From positions 1-64,000 of IMG/VR virus record IMGVR_UViG_3300012000_000002: 64,000 bases of DNA, one strand, 5' to 3'. Source of the DNA: a virus. Positions 35,701 through 42,355 of this stretch are shown piece after piece. The notes below the pieces were generated by a model. It was not told where the DNA came from, did no database searches, and saw only the letters and a list, made by a program, of their open reading frames with translations. The number at the start of each line of letters is the position of its first letter. Position 1 is the stretch's first letter. The position numbers were made by a program, and so were the translations under genes.

Positions 35701-35856
35701 AAAAAGAAAAACATCTGTGCCGATCCCAGTTGTGGAAAAGTTTATGCCACCTTGAAGGTTTGTTGCGCTACTTGATGGATAAACGTAAATTGGAACGGAA
35801 CCAGAAGAGATAATTCTGTTTAATCTTATTTGGTTTGCTCTAAAATCATATGCCAT
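32758..35856 (-). CDS. giant tail fibre/adhesin with shared anchor and three YadA-head blocks (copy C)
   Basis: 1032 residues. Anchor MAYDFRANQIRLNRIISSGS, then TGIGTDVFLFVSGST. It continues with repeated modules (GSLSGTLASNPFVVAGPN, NYNSLGQWEITG; three copies) and three blocks of S-H-A-E-G repeats, each capped by a F-x-K/T-x-N-x-x-N-N...F-V-V/I-G-D-G segment. The C-terminal domain (GSVYWMAKLTHKMVLSSSG) is shared with the fibre at 16823. The order suggests a long trimeric stalk with three beta rolls. GGAGC precedes the ATG. It is the last gene before a clear terminator. Confidence 0.8.
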   Translation of the reverse strand: MAYDFRANQIRLNRIISSGSVPIYVYPSSSATNLQGGINFSTTGIGTDVFLFVSGSTTAISLFGGNVVASGSIRSFAGLTGSLRYIDASNNPFLVSGPNITANYNSLGQWEISGSATNFFTSPSSNVVNTTGSFEATYLSASTGAEITGSLIVNGGITGSLSGTLASNPFVVAGPNITANYNSLGQWEITGSGGGGNDFFFSNTLNIIEASGSLYLSGNLHSSFLSSSNGGTITGSFIQGSGGIASGIESHAEGSGTTASGQYAHAEGQSTTASGQASHAEGVSTTASALYSHAEGNATQAIDDGAHAEGRETLASGQYSHAEGSGSVAAGDYSHASGLNTEAFANYQTAIGTFNTLSNNVSLFVVGDGADALNRHDILRVNTGIVEITGSLANGGSVSAVGLASHAEGNLTTASGFYSHAEGFLAAATAVGAHAEGFGTNASGPYSHAEGLYSATDGEYAHAVGYNTRASGTGSFAAGLGTRASGSTDGAVPTTTQAALGKFNISNNTDSLFVIGDGIDNSNRHDVLRVNSGSVQVTGSLEVLGGITGSLSGTVAGNPFIVAGTGITTNYNSLGQWEITGSGGGTNYFTEIALNSIATTGSVAMTYLSASTGAEITGSFILSSSIPAVILTSVRHGAPSVTATGLYAYSQGYSTAAQGNYSHAEGNSSVASGVSSHAEGNGTTASGIYSHSEGYQTAASGPQSHAEGQATTASGDQSHAEGYLTTASGYASHAEGVSTIASGYNCHAEGYSTSAGSISAGNAHSEGAYTTASGDSSHSEGAYTIASGPASHAEGYSTKSRGNYSHAQGWGSEAYGAGSLAAGLYTIASGSGPTDNPPTTTQASFGKYNLANNTDSLFVIGDGLNASNRRDVLRVNSGSVEVTGSFNVTGSVAAITDVFNINSFNIVPLWNHATTSQAAPNTLLSGSLLVDNMPSNGIGLFDMNVVATDDAAVNFGSWKMVVTMTASSNVISVAGVTALDNILVGTDGASWDVNVNGSNVEVTGSLSGAGSVYWMAKLTHKMVLSSSGQVIY
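33360..33935 (-). repeat. YadA-head-like repeat block, C-terminal of three
   Basis: About 13 units of the 14-residue S-H-A-E-G / T-x-A-S-G repeat in the fibre 32758-35856, capped by SFGKYNLANNTDSLFVIGDG. Confidence 0.8.
34395..34675 (-). repeat. YadA-head-like repeat block, middle of three
   Basis: About six repeat units in the same fibre, capped by ALGKFNISNNTDSLFVIGDG, with the same cap pattern as the other blocks. Confidence 0.75.
34815..35145 (-). repeat. YadA-head-like repeat block, N-terminal of three
   Basis: About seven repeat units, capped by AIGTFNTLSNNVSLFVVGDG. The unit sequence is closely similar to the other two blocks, which gives long stretches of near-identical DNA suited to recombination. 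Confidence 0.75.
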
Positions 35857-35875
35857 TGTATCATTGCTCCGATTC

Positions 35876-36589
35876 TTAAGGCTTCACTGCAAAATAGTGT
35901 ATAGAGTTATATACTGGTGCAGAGTAAGTTACTTCTGTTGTTGTTAACCCAAATGATCCAGTATCTACAATAGCGACGTTAGCATCTCCGTTGTTGTTAT
36001 CATCAATCGGTGTGAAGAAAACATATGATGGATTTGTTGCTGGTGCTAGTTGTGAATATGTTGCTGTAAATTCAGTGTTGGAACTAGCTGGTATAATACC
36101 AGCAGAAGCTGTGTAGTAGAAAGAGTTACTAACAACAACACGTTCAATAACAACAGGAAATGTTGGAGATACAATAGCTCTATAAACTAACTGCCCACTA
36201 AAAGGGGCAGATAAGTTTGCAACAAATCCTGTTGTTGACAAATTGTTTGCAAAAAATGATATGTTTTCATAACCAGCAGCAGGAAGAACTTCTAGTGTCA
36301 AGTAAGGAATACTTGAAAATCCTCCTGTTAAGTTGAACGTTGCTGATTCTGTATCTGTCCAAAGAAAATCGATTACGTCTTCATCATACTGAGCAACAAT
36401 TGGTGGCGGCGGGGGAGGTATACCTTGGCTAACCGCTTGTTGAAGTTGATAATACGGACTATCAACCGTGACAAGCGTTTCATCAAAGTATTCAACTTTT
36501 CCATCAACAATTGTTGCAACAACCTTTGAAGGTTGCGAACGATTGAGCGAATAAGTTTTCTTTTTCCTATTTGGATTAAAACCAGCCAT
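35876..36589 (-). CDS. virion structural protein with polyproline hinge
   Basis: 237 residues, no enzyme motif. A basic N terminus MAGFNPNRKKKTYSLNRSQP is followed by a small strand region (VVATIVDGKVEYFDETLVTV), a hinge IPPPPPPIV near residue 58, then a beta-rich domain of about 170 residues (NLTGGFSSIPYLTLEVLPA, GQLVYRAIVSPTFPVVIERV). It is first in the fibre block and could be an adaptor linking the fibres to the baseplate, but that is inferred only from position. Confidence 0.6.
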   Translation of the reverse strand: MAGFNPNRKKKTYSLNRSQPSKVVATIVDGKVEYFDETLVTVDSPYYQLQQAVSQGIPPPPPPIVAQYDEDVIDFLWTDTESATFNLTGGFSSIPYLTLEVLPAAGYENISFFANNLSTTGFVANLSAPFSGQLVYRAIVSPTFPVVIERVVVSNSFYYTASAGIIPASSNTEFTATYSQLAPATNPSYVFFTPIDDNNNGDANVAIVDTGSFGLTTTEVTYSAPVYNSIHYFAVKP

Positions 36590-36632
36590 ATTCTATACTA
36601 GAACTTAAATAGATATGGCTGTCAATATTCAA

Positions 36633-36971
36633 TCACAAACTAGGAAACACATAGCGTTGCAACAACGGAATCAAGTGTGGTCTTTTCGTAGTACAAGTTG
36701 AAAGAATTCTTTTTTGCTTTTCTTCTTTTGGAAGCTTGTTCCAACTGTCAACATAATTGTTTTGCACAATGAAATTAAACAGCTTGTTGTAGTAGTCCCA
36801 AGCTCTTTGCTCATCCGACATATGTTGAACAGGCTCGGAATTTCCAGAATTCATTTCATTAGCAATTGCTTCTACAGCCATACTACCAAAAAATAGCTTG
36901 CCGAAATCTGTCATCTTATAAGAACTAAACGCAAGTGAAAAAGGATTTGGGATTTCTGGGATTTTTAGCAT
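36633..36971 (-). CDS. hypothetical protein
   Basis: 112 residues, helical, no recognised family. N terminus MLKIPEIPNPFSLAFSSYK; the C-terminal part is rich in K and W (DSWNKLPKEEKQKRILSTC). A good extended -10 TGCTATAAT lies 17 bases before the ATG and GAGGT serves as ribosome site, so it has its own host-sigma promoter, separate from the fibre block downstream. Confidence 0.6.
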   Translation of the reverse strand: MLKIPEIPNPFSLAFSSYKMTDFGKLFFGSMAVEAIANEMNSGNSEPVQHMSDEQRAWDYYNKLFNFIVQNNYVDSWNKLPKEEKQKRILSTCTTKRPHLIPLLQRYVFPSL

Positions 36972-36987
36972 GTTTTACCTCTAAACG

Positions 36988-36996
36988 ATTATAGCA
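36988..36996 (-). promoter_or_regulatory. extended -10 promoter for 36633-36971
   Basis: Minus-strand TGCTATAAT is a perfect TGnTATAAT extended -10 element. No good -35 hexamer is seen, which is usual for extended -10 promoters. Confidence 0.65.
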
Positions 36997-37010
36997 CGCA
37001 GTTATGAAAA

Positions 37011-37030
37011 AATAAAAGCTAGCTTTTATT
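37011..37030 (-). terminator. palindrome/terminator after the GIY-YIG gene
   Basis: Perfect 20-base palindrome AATAAAAGCTAGCTTTTATT in the gap after the stop of the endonuclease gene. On the minus strand it is followed by a T-rich run (TTTTTTC). The stem is AT-rich, so the terminator is weak. Confidence 0.5.
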
Positions 37031-37050
37031 TTTGATTAAATAGGCAGGTA

Positions 37051-38004
37051 TTACAAAGGTAACAAACGCCACCCTCTTGTGCTTGGTGTCTGACCCTTCA
37101 GAAGTTTCCACAAACATTTCATATTCAATCCATGCTCGTTTGCAAAACCAGTCAAACACTCAATCCTTGTGTAAATCGTTCCGTCAGGAGATAACAACTG
37201 GAATCCTTCGTAAACTTTTGCTGAAGTGCTATTCTTTCCCGCATTCTTCCCTTTGCGACTTACAGATATTTTAGCTTTGACTTCATCAGAAAGTGTTTTG
37301 CCCATATTAGCTTTTCTTATTTTTTCTTTCTTTTCTTCAGAACAAGGAACAGAAGTATATCCGTAAACTCCCTTATTCCAAGGAATGCGATCCTTTAAAG
37401 ATTCTCTCATCTTATTGATAGACTCTTCACTCATATGCTTGCCGTAGTTAGGATGATTCACCCCAGACATCTCGGGCATCTTCATGCCCTTATTCCAGCC
37501 AGCAATCTTCTCAATAGTAGGTCGCAACTTCTCAACATATACTGGATCTTGCCATTTTATTTTTGACTCTTCAGATCGTTGTTTGCGTAACTCTGGATTA
37601 TTTTCAAACCGACGCTTATGAGACTCAGACATTCTTCTTCTTGTCTCTTCTGGATTTTTAAAATCGTGACCTTCTGATGAAGTTGCATTCACTCTAAGAT
37701 TATAACATTTTTCTCCAAAGTCATAATATTCTTTAAGATAGTTTTCCTCTATCAAAAGACGCTCTTCTTTAGTCTTTCCTTCTGTAATTTCCAATACCTC
37801 AAACACAAAAGCCTCTTCTCCACACTTGTTAAAATCAGCTTGAAGAAACTTATTTTGGTGCCTTTGATTGCGAAGAGAAGATGTATGTTGTTTCCATCGA
37901 CGTTTAAACTCTTTGGCAGAACCAACATAGATTCTACCATTTAGTTTATTTGTGATCTTATAAATCCCAGATTTAAGTGAATGGCCTTCGTATTTGTATT
38001 CCAT
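37051..38004 (-). CDS. GIY-YIG homing endonuclease with NUMOD-type DNA-binding repeats
   Basis: Residues 12-95 hold the GIY-YIG nuclease: SGIYKITNKLNGRIYVGSA, then the conserved arginine in KEFKRRWKQH. The remaining 220 residues contain NUMOD3-like DNA-binding motifs (ETRRRMSESHKRRFE, NHPNYGKHMSEESINKMRES, GKTLSDEVKAKISVSRKGK). It is a free-standing homing endonuclease like T4 Seg proteins, inserted between 36633 and the phoH-like gene; I see no intron. Its ribosome site is the GAGAGGG that lies inside a hairpin (38014-38042), so translation may be repressed until the structure is opened. Confidence 0.9.
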   Translation of the reverse strand: MEYKYEGHSLKSGIYKITNKLNGRIYVGSAKEFKRRWKQHTSSLRNQRHQNKFLQADFNKCGEEAFVFEVLEITEGKTKEERLLIEENYLKEYYDFGEKCYNLRVNATSSEGHDFKNPEETRRRMSESHKRRFENNPELRKQRSEESKIKWQDPVYVEKLRPTIEKIAGWNKGMKMPEMSGVNHPNYGKHMSEESINKMRESLKDRIPWNKGVYGYTSVPCSEEKKEKIRKANMGKTLSDEVKAKISVSRKGKNAGKNSTSAKVYEGFQLLSPDGTIYTRIECLTGFANEHGLNMKCLWKLLKGQTPSTRGWRLLPL

Positions 38005-38013
38005 GAAACGCTA

Positions 38014-38042
38014 CCCTCTCTAATAGTATATAGTAGAGAGGG
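38014..38042 (-). promoter_or_regulatory. hairpin covering the endonuclease ribosome site
   Basis: 9-bp stem CCCTCTCTA / TAGAGAGGG with an 11-base loop. On the minus-strand RNA the 3' arm contains GAGAGGG, the only Shine-Dalgarno candidate, nine to ten bases before the ATG at 38004. No T-run follows, so it is not a normal terminator. Confidence 0.65.
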
Positions 38043-38051
38043 GGCATTTAG

Positions 38052-39443
38052 CTAGAGAATCTCAGCAGAAATTGTAGCCAATTGTGACCTTTCACCTTTA
38101 AGGAAGGTAACGTGACCAGAAATCTTTTGTGATTTAAATCTTTCAATTGCGATTGAAAGACCGTTACTTACTGAGTCAACATAAGTGCTATCAATTTGCT
38201 CAAGATCGCCTGTTAGAACAATCTTGGTATTCTCTCCCACACGAGTAAGAATTGTTTTAATCTCGTGTAGGTTGGTGTTTTGAGCTTCATCAACAATGAT
38301 ATAAGCATTAGCAATTGAACGACCACGAATAAACGTCATGGCTTGAACTTCGATAATACCTTCATCGAAATAACTTTGAAGCACTTGTTCGTCAAACTTT
38401 GGCTGTTCCGATATAATCTTCTTTTTTCTTGTGCCTACGTTTGATTCTTTGGGGGGTTCTGAGGCTCCTAAAAGAAAGCGTAGGTTGTCCTTGATCGGAG
38501 CAAGCCAAGGCTCTAGTTTTTCGTTTAAATCGCCGGGAAGGAATCCGATATCTTTTCCTACGGGCATAACTGGACGACAAATAACAAGCGAACGATATTT
38601 GCGTTGGTTCAATACTTGTTCAAGTCCAGCATCGATAGCAAGAAGAGTTTTGCCGCAACCAGATTTACCTGCAAGAGTTACAAGCTTAACTGTATCATCG
38701 AACAAAAGATCACGGGCGAATTCTTGTTCTTTGTTGCGAGGTGAAATCTTGCTTGAGATTTTTCCAAGAGGAAGAACTGGTTCTCCTTTTGTAATAAAAC
38801 GTGCCATTGCAGATTGTTGACCGTTTTTCATGACAACAAACTGATTTGGAAACAATTCGTCTTCAACGTCGCTTGGCAAAAAGAATTGTTCTTCGTTTGA
38901 ATAAAACTGCTTAACGATTACGTCATCACGTTCAATTGTTTTTACTCCAGAGTAAAGACTGTTAACAGATGTTGCAACGTTAAACTTACGATAATCTTCG
39001 CAAGAAATACCAAGTGCTTGAGCTTTTAGACGAAGAATGGTATCTCTTGTAACAAGAACAACTTGTACGTCTGTATGTTTCTCAATGTAGTTTACACAAA
39101 ACTGTGCAATGGTGTTATCACCGCTTTTTTTAGCTTCCATTTCCATTGGAAGTTTATGAGGCACATGTTCTGGAAAGATATCTTCAATTGAAAGAATTCT
39201 TAAAGTTCCTAAATTCTTTCCAAGCGGAATACCTGTTTTGAAATCTTTGTTGATTTTGGTAAGGTCTGCAAGCTTACGAACAACCTCACGGGCATTTCTA
39301 CCAACTTCATCTTGACGATCTTTATGTCTATCGAGTTCTTCTAAAACGATTAAGGGAAGAACAAGATCGTGTTCTTCAAAACCAAACAAACTGTTGCTAT
39401 CTGAAAGTAAAACGTTTGTATCGAGAATATATGTTTTTTTCAT
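38052..39443 (-). CDS. phoH: PIN-PhoH fusion ATPase/ribonuclease
   Basis: 463 residues with two domains. An N-terminal PIN nuclease (KTYILDTNVLLSD with Asp8, then VVLVTRDTILRLKAQALGI) is joined to a PhoH P-loop ATPase with Walker A LAGKSGCGKTLLAID near residue 256, Walker B AYIIVDEAQN near residue 380 and the downstream ILTGDLEQID. This is the PhoH2/YlaK arrangement, reported elsewhere as RNA helicase plus ribonuclease. PhoH homologues are frequent in phages, but their role there is unsettled. The ATG follows a weak site; an attenuator-type hairpin at 39472 separates it from the Hc1-like gene. Confidence 0.9.
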   Translation of the reverse strand: MKKTYILDTNVLLSDSNSLFGFEEHDLVLPLIVLEELDRHKDRQDEVGRNAREVVRKLADLTKINKDFKTGIPLGKNLGTLRILSIEDIFPEHVPHKLPMEMEAKKSGDNTIAQFCVNYIEKHTDVQVVLVTRDTILRLKAQALGISCEDYRKFNVATSVNSLYSGVKTIERDDVIVKQFYSNEEQFFLPSDVEDELFPNQFVVMKNGQQSAMARFITKGEPVLPLGKISSKISPRNKEQEFARDLLFDDTVKLVTLAGKSGCGKTLLAIDAGLEQVLNQRKYRSLVICRPVMPVGKDIGFLPGDLNEKLEPWLAPIKDNLRFLLGASEPPKESNVGTRKKKIISEQPKFDEQVLQSYFDEGIIEVQAMTFIRGRSIANAYIIVDEAQNTNLHEIKTILTRVGENTKIVLTGDLEQIDSTYVDSVSNGLSIAIERFKSQKISGHVTFLKGERSQLATISAEIL

Positions 39444-39471
39444 ACGTAATCCTAAGTAGGTTAAAAATAAA

Positions 39472-39499
39472 AAAGGGTAGCTGAAAGCAGCTACCCTTT
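39472..39499 (-). terminator. intrinsic terminator between Hc1-like gene and phoH-like gene
   Basis: Perfect 12-bp stem AAAGGGTAGCTG / CAGCTACCCTTT with an AAAG loop, followed on the minus strand by a T-rich tract. It ends transcription of the gene at 39529. Confidence 0.85.
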
Positions 39500-39528
39500 A
39501 CATTATCACTCAATCTGAAAGATATTGT

Positions 39529-39753
39529 TCACTCGGCTTTTGCTGCCTTTTCGCTCTTGCGAGCTTCATCTCCTGCTAGTGTTGCCTTGATAAGTTCTGC
39601 ACCAAGAGCACGAAGCTTGCGAACGCTCTTACGAACACGAACGCCTGCTGATAGATTGCCCTTAGCTGCATTCTTGTGAACGTCTTCTTCAAGTTGCTCT
39701 ACAAGAAGTTTAAACTCTGCCCATACATCTAATGTTAAACGTGATTCACTCAT
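39529..39753 (-). CDS. histone H1-like (Hc1 family) DNA-binding protein
   Basis: 74 residues. The core LVEQLEEDVHKNAAKGN, then SAGVRVRKSVRKLRALGAEL, follows the N-terminal half of chlamydial Hc1 (L-x-x-x-x-x-D-x-x-K-A-x-x-G-N-x-A-A-x-R-V-R-x-x-x-x-K-L). The lysine/alanine-rich tail is short (GDEARKSEKAAKAE). Hc1-like proteins bind and compact DNA; here it might coat phage DNA or alter the host nucleoid. AAGGAG lies before the ATG, and TATATATG sits further upstream. It is flanked by its own terminator, so it forms a single-gene unit. Confidence 0.75.
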   Translation of the reverse strand: MSESRLTLDVWAEFKLLVEQLEEDVHKNAAKGNLSAGVRVRKSVRKLRALGAELIKATLAGDEARKSEKAAKAE

Positions 39754-39812
39754 ATGATTCTCCTTAAGTTTTCATATATAGCGTGTATGTTAAAAAAACG
39801 TTTGTATAGTGC

Positions 39813-40259
39813 TTAACTGCGTTTAGCTAGCTGAAAAAGCAGATTTCCAACAAAAGCAACAACGGACAAAGCCAATGCCCAATAAATGTTTGCTATACGC
39901 TTACGCAGATTTACGAGAGCCGCCAGTTCTTCTAGTTGTTTCCCGGCGATGCTCTCTATCGCCGTTTGAAATTTTTTTAGGTCTTCTACCTCTTCCTTGA
40001 CAGAAGGCAACTCGTCGCACTTCTTGTCTAAATCCTTGATGTTTGTATCAAGTTTGCTTTCAATGACTTTAACACGAGAAAAAAGACCGTTGTTAGGATC
40101 GTATAAAGCTTCAGAAACTTTATCGAGTTTGTGTCCGCTTTTTTCTTGTTCTGTTTGAACGTGTTCGATCATAACACACAATTTTTCAAAACCAGCAGAG
40201 CTGTCACTTGCTTTTTTAAGCAGCAACTCTAACAGTTCTCTCTCACTGCTCGTAGCCAT
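39813..40259 (-). CDS. coiled-coil protein with C-terminal membrane anchor
   Basis: 148 residues. A long heptad-rich helix (VIESKLDTNIKDLDKKCDEL, then VEEVEDLKKFQTAIES) is followed by one C-terminal membrane span IANIYWALALSVVAFVGNLL and the basic end AKRS. The coiled coil would face the cytoplasm or periplasm. No catalytic motif is seen. It is divergent from the chaperonin gene; the gap contains a late-type TATAAATA for the chaperonin. Its own ribosome site is GAGGTG. The function is unknown; a membrane-linked scaffold or lysis accessory is possible. Confidence 0.6.
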   Translation of the reverse strand: MATSSERELLELLLKKASDSSAGFEKLCVMIEHVQTEQEKSGHKLDKVSEALYDPNNGLFSRVKVIESKLDTNIKDLDKKCDELPSVKEEVEDLKKFQTAIESIAGKQLEELAALVNLRKRIANIYWALALSVVAFVGNLLFQLAKRS

Positions 40260-40275
40260 TGTTGCACCTCTTCTC

Positions 40276-40283
40276 TATAAATA
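40276..40283 (+). promoter_or_regulatory. T4-type late promoter TATAAATA before the chaperonin gene
   Basis: TATAAATA, the T4 late -10 consensus, about 24 bases before the ATG at 40307. This octamer is expected by chance about ten times on both strands of a window this AT-rich; its place in a short intergenic gap is what supports it. Confidence 0.45.
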
Positions 40284-40306
40284 GTTCTTAAACAAAGGTA
40301 TTTTTA

Positions 40307-41686
40307 ATGCAACACAACACTTTTATCGAGAAAAATAACACACAAAAAAACTTGGCTTTGTGCCTTGAAAAACTAGAAACAAACTTAGACAAAATATCTT
40401 TGGCTATTTCAACCGAAAACAAAACCTATCTGCAAAAAGATTCATATCAACTTATCGCAAAACTACTAACACCAAAAAACTCTTGGGAACGAATGCTATA
40501 CCAAGAGTTAATCCAAACATGCTATCAACTAGAACTTAAATGCCATAACACAAGCAACTTGTTTCTTCGATCATTTATCTCTCATGCTTATAACCACATA
40601 AAGAATGAAAATCAAACTCATAAGAGTGTTGTGGAACATAACCAAATAGAAGGAAGCAAGTACCTTCAAAACATATTGCAAAAATGTTATCCAGCAAGTC
40701 CAAGTCAAATCGATTGTATAATCAATGAGATAACCAATGACAAACATATGGCGGTAGCGGTTAAAGAAGCAATAAAGCTAGCTGGTATTGAAGGTAACAT
40801 ATTGCTAGAAGAACACGATCAAGCAAACACAATTGTTGAGCTTCAGTTTGGATATAACTTTAAAGTGTATCCGTTCAAAGGGTTTATTCCTCAGTTTGGT
40901 ACTTGGGCAAGAAACAACACAAAGGTTTTACTTGTTGATGGTATGATTGAAAAAGTTTCTGAGCTAGACAAGGTGTTAACAAAAAGCTTTGAAACAAAAA
41001 CACCAATGGTATTGATTGCTCAAGGATTCTCTGAAGAAGTTATTGCTACTCTTCATGCAAACAACAATAGGGGTAGCTTTGATATCATGCCTATCAGGTT
41101 AGAGCAATCGTTGGAAGCGTTAAACATGCTTAACGACATTGCTGTTGTTTCTGGATGTGATGTTGTTTCAACTTTAAAGGGTGAGTTACTTACATATGTT
41201 AACTACGATTCACTCCCAGTTGTGGACAAAGTATCGTTAACCGAAAAAGTTATTACCATTCATAACAACAACACAAGAGGAAATGTTATCGCTCATTTAA
41301 ACTACTTGAGCAATCGTCGTAAAGATCAAGCTGAAGGCGCATCTGTTTCTGACCTTGCAGATCTTACAACAAAACGAATTCAAAACCTTCTTGCTCACAT
41401 TGTTAAGATTAACATTCCAAAGGGGTCAGCAAACCGTTTTAAAGGCCCAATAGACAACGCTATTAGGGCTTGTAGGACTGCCTATACCTATGGCTTTTGC
41501 AAGCCATTAGAAATCGATTTAGAAGGCTTGGCAACGGATTGGAAACAAGCGCACAACCATATGCTTAACAACACAAAAAATAAAGATGTGTCAAGTATTG
41601 GTTTATATCTTGCGGCGATGTATGGAGCAAGTTTAGCTGGAAGTTACTTTACAGCTTCTGGAGCTGTTATATCAGCTACGGAGTAA
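40307..41686 (+). CDS. divergent GroEL/Hsp60-like chaperonin
   Basis: 459 residues against about 548 in GroEL. The apical and intermediate parts align well: AIKLAGIEGNILLEE, GFIPQFGTWARNNTKVLLVD, TPMVLIAQGFSEEVIATL, DIAVVSGCDVVSTL, then DLTTKRIQNLLAHI and the D-x-A helix of GPIDNAIRACRTAYTYG, which keeps the GroEL Asp398 equivalent. The N-terminal ATP region is degenerate: no G-D-G-T-T-T is present, CHNTSNLFLRSF standing in its place. It may therefore hydrolyse ATP poorly or by other residues. Chaperonins of this kind are known in some jumbo phages. It probably folds phage proteins and may work with the DnaJ homologue. Confidence 0.85.
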   Translation: MQHNTFIEKNNTQKNLALCLEKLETNLDKISLAISTENKTYLQKDSYQLIAKLLTPKNSWERMLYQELIQTCYQLELKCHNTSNLFLRSFISHAYNHIKNENQTHKSVVEHNQIEGSKYLQNILQKCYPASPSQIDCIINEITNDKHMAVAVKEAIKLAGIEGNILLEEHDQANTIVELQFGYNFKVYPFKGFIPQFGTWARNNTKVLLVDGMIEKVSELDKVLTKSFETKTPMVLIAQGFSEEVIATLHANNNRGSFDIMPIRLEQSLEALNMLNDIAVVSGCDVVSTLKGELLTYVNYDSLPVVDKVSLTEKVITIHNNNTRGNVIAHLNYLSNRRKDQAEGASVSDLADLTTKRIQNLLAHIVKINIPKGSANRFKGPIDNAIRACRTAYTYGFCKPLEIDLEGLATDWKQAHNHMLNNTKNKDVSSIGLYLAAMYGASLAGSYFTASGAVISATE

Positions 41687-42268
41687 TGTTGTAGCTAGTT
41701 GATTGTGTGTTTCGTTTGAAACATATAGACGCATTGATGGAACGCTTTCGCACAAAGCTTTGAGATCTTTCAAAGAAAGTTTTACAAGTTCTTTGGCTAG
41801 CATGTTGACTACTGGTTGAACGTTACCTTCCATAAGTTTATACGCTTGTGATTTCTTAACGCAAAACTCTAAAAGCTGTACAGCGTCTTTACCGTATACA
41901 CCATACATTGTTTTTTCTTGTGAATGTTTTTGGACGGTAAGTTTTACTGCTTCGTTAATGCATTTGTTTAATGACTCGCAGATAAAAGTATAATTCACCA
42001 TTGATGCTTTGATAGCATTTGGTTTAGACTTACCTTCAAGCAAAACGTTAGAATTTTGTTGTACAAACATATGCAACGTTGGAACTTTTGTTTTAAATCT
42101 GTTTGCAACTTCTTCTAATTGTTCGATTTTAGCTGCTGTATTAACTGCTTCAGTGCTTTCCTTAAGAAAAACGTCAAAAGGATACACGCCTTTTTCCAAA
42201 AGCTTTACTCTTGCTTCCATAAGACGATTTGATTGGTATTGATTATAAGCTTGCTTTAATGTTGCCAT
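41672..42268 (-). CDS. hypothetical helical protein
   Basis: 198 residues, largely helical, without a recognised family: YNQYQSNRLMEARVKLLEKG near the N terminus, then IEQLEEVANRFKTKVPTL, and a C-terminal helix LVKLSLKDLKALCESVPSM. CTGGAG precedes the ATG. The 3' end overlaps the convergent chaperonin gene by 15 bases, and the 5' end is divergent from the YkgJ-like gene. Nothing in the sequence gives a function. Confidence 0.6.
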   Translation of the reverse strand: MATLKQAYNQYQSNRLMEARVKLLEKGVYPFDVFLKESTEAVNTAAKIEQLEEVANRFKTKVPTLHMFVQQNSNVLLEGKSKPNAIKASMVNYTFICESLNKCINEAVKLTVQKHSQEKTMYGVYGKDAVQLLEFCVKKSQAYKLMEGNVQPVVNMLAKELVKLSLKDLKALCESVPSMRLYVSNETHNQLATTLLRS

Positions 42269-42355
42269 GTTTACTCCAGAGTTTGACTATAAGTATCGTG
42301 TTTTAAACAAAACCGTTGTAAAATCTTATTTGTGTGTTATCCTAAAGGTATCAAT

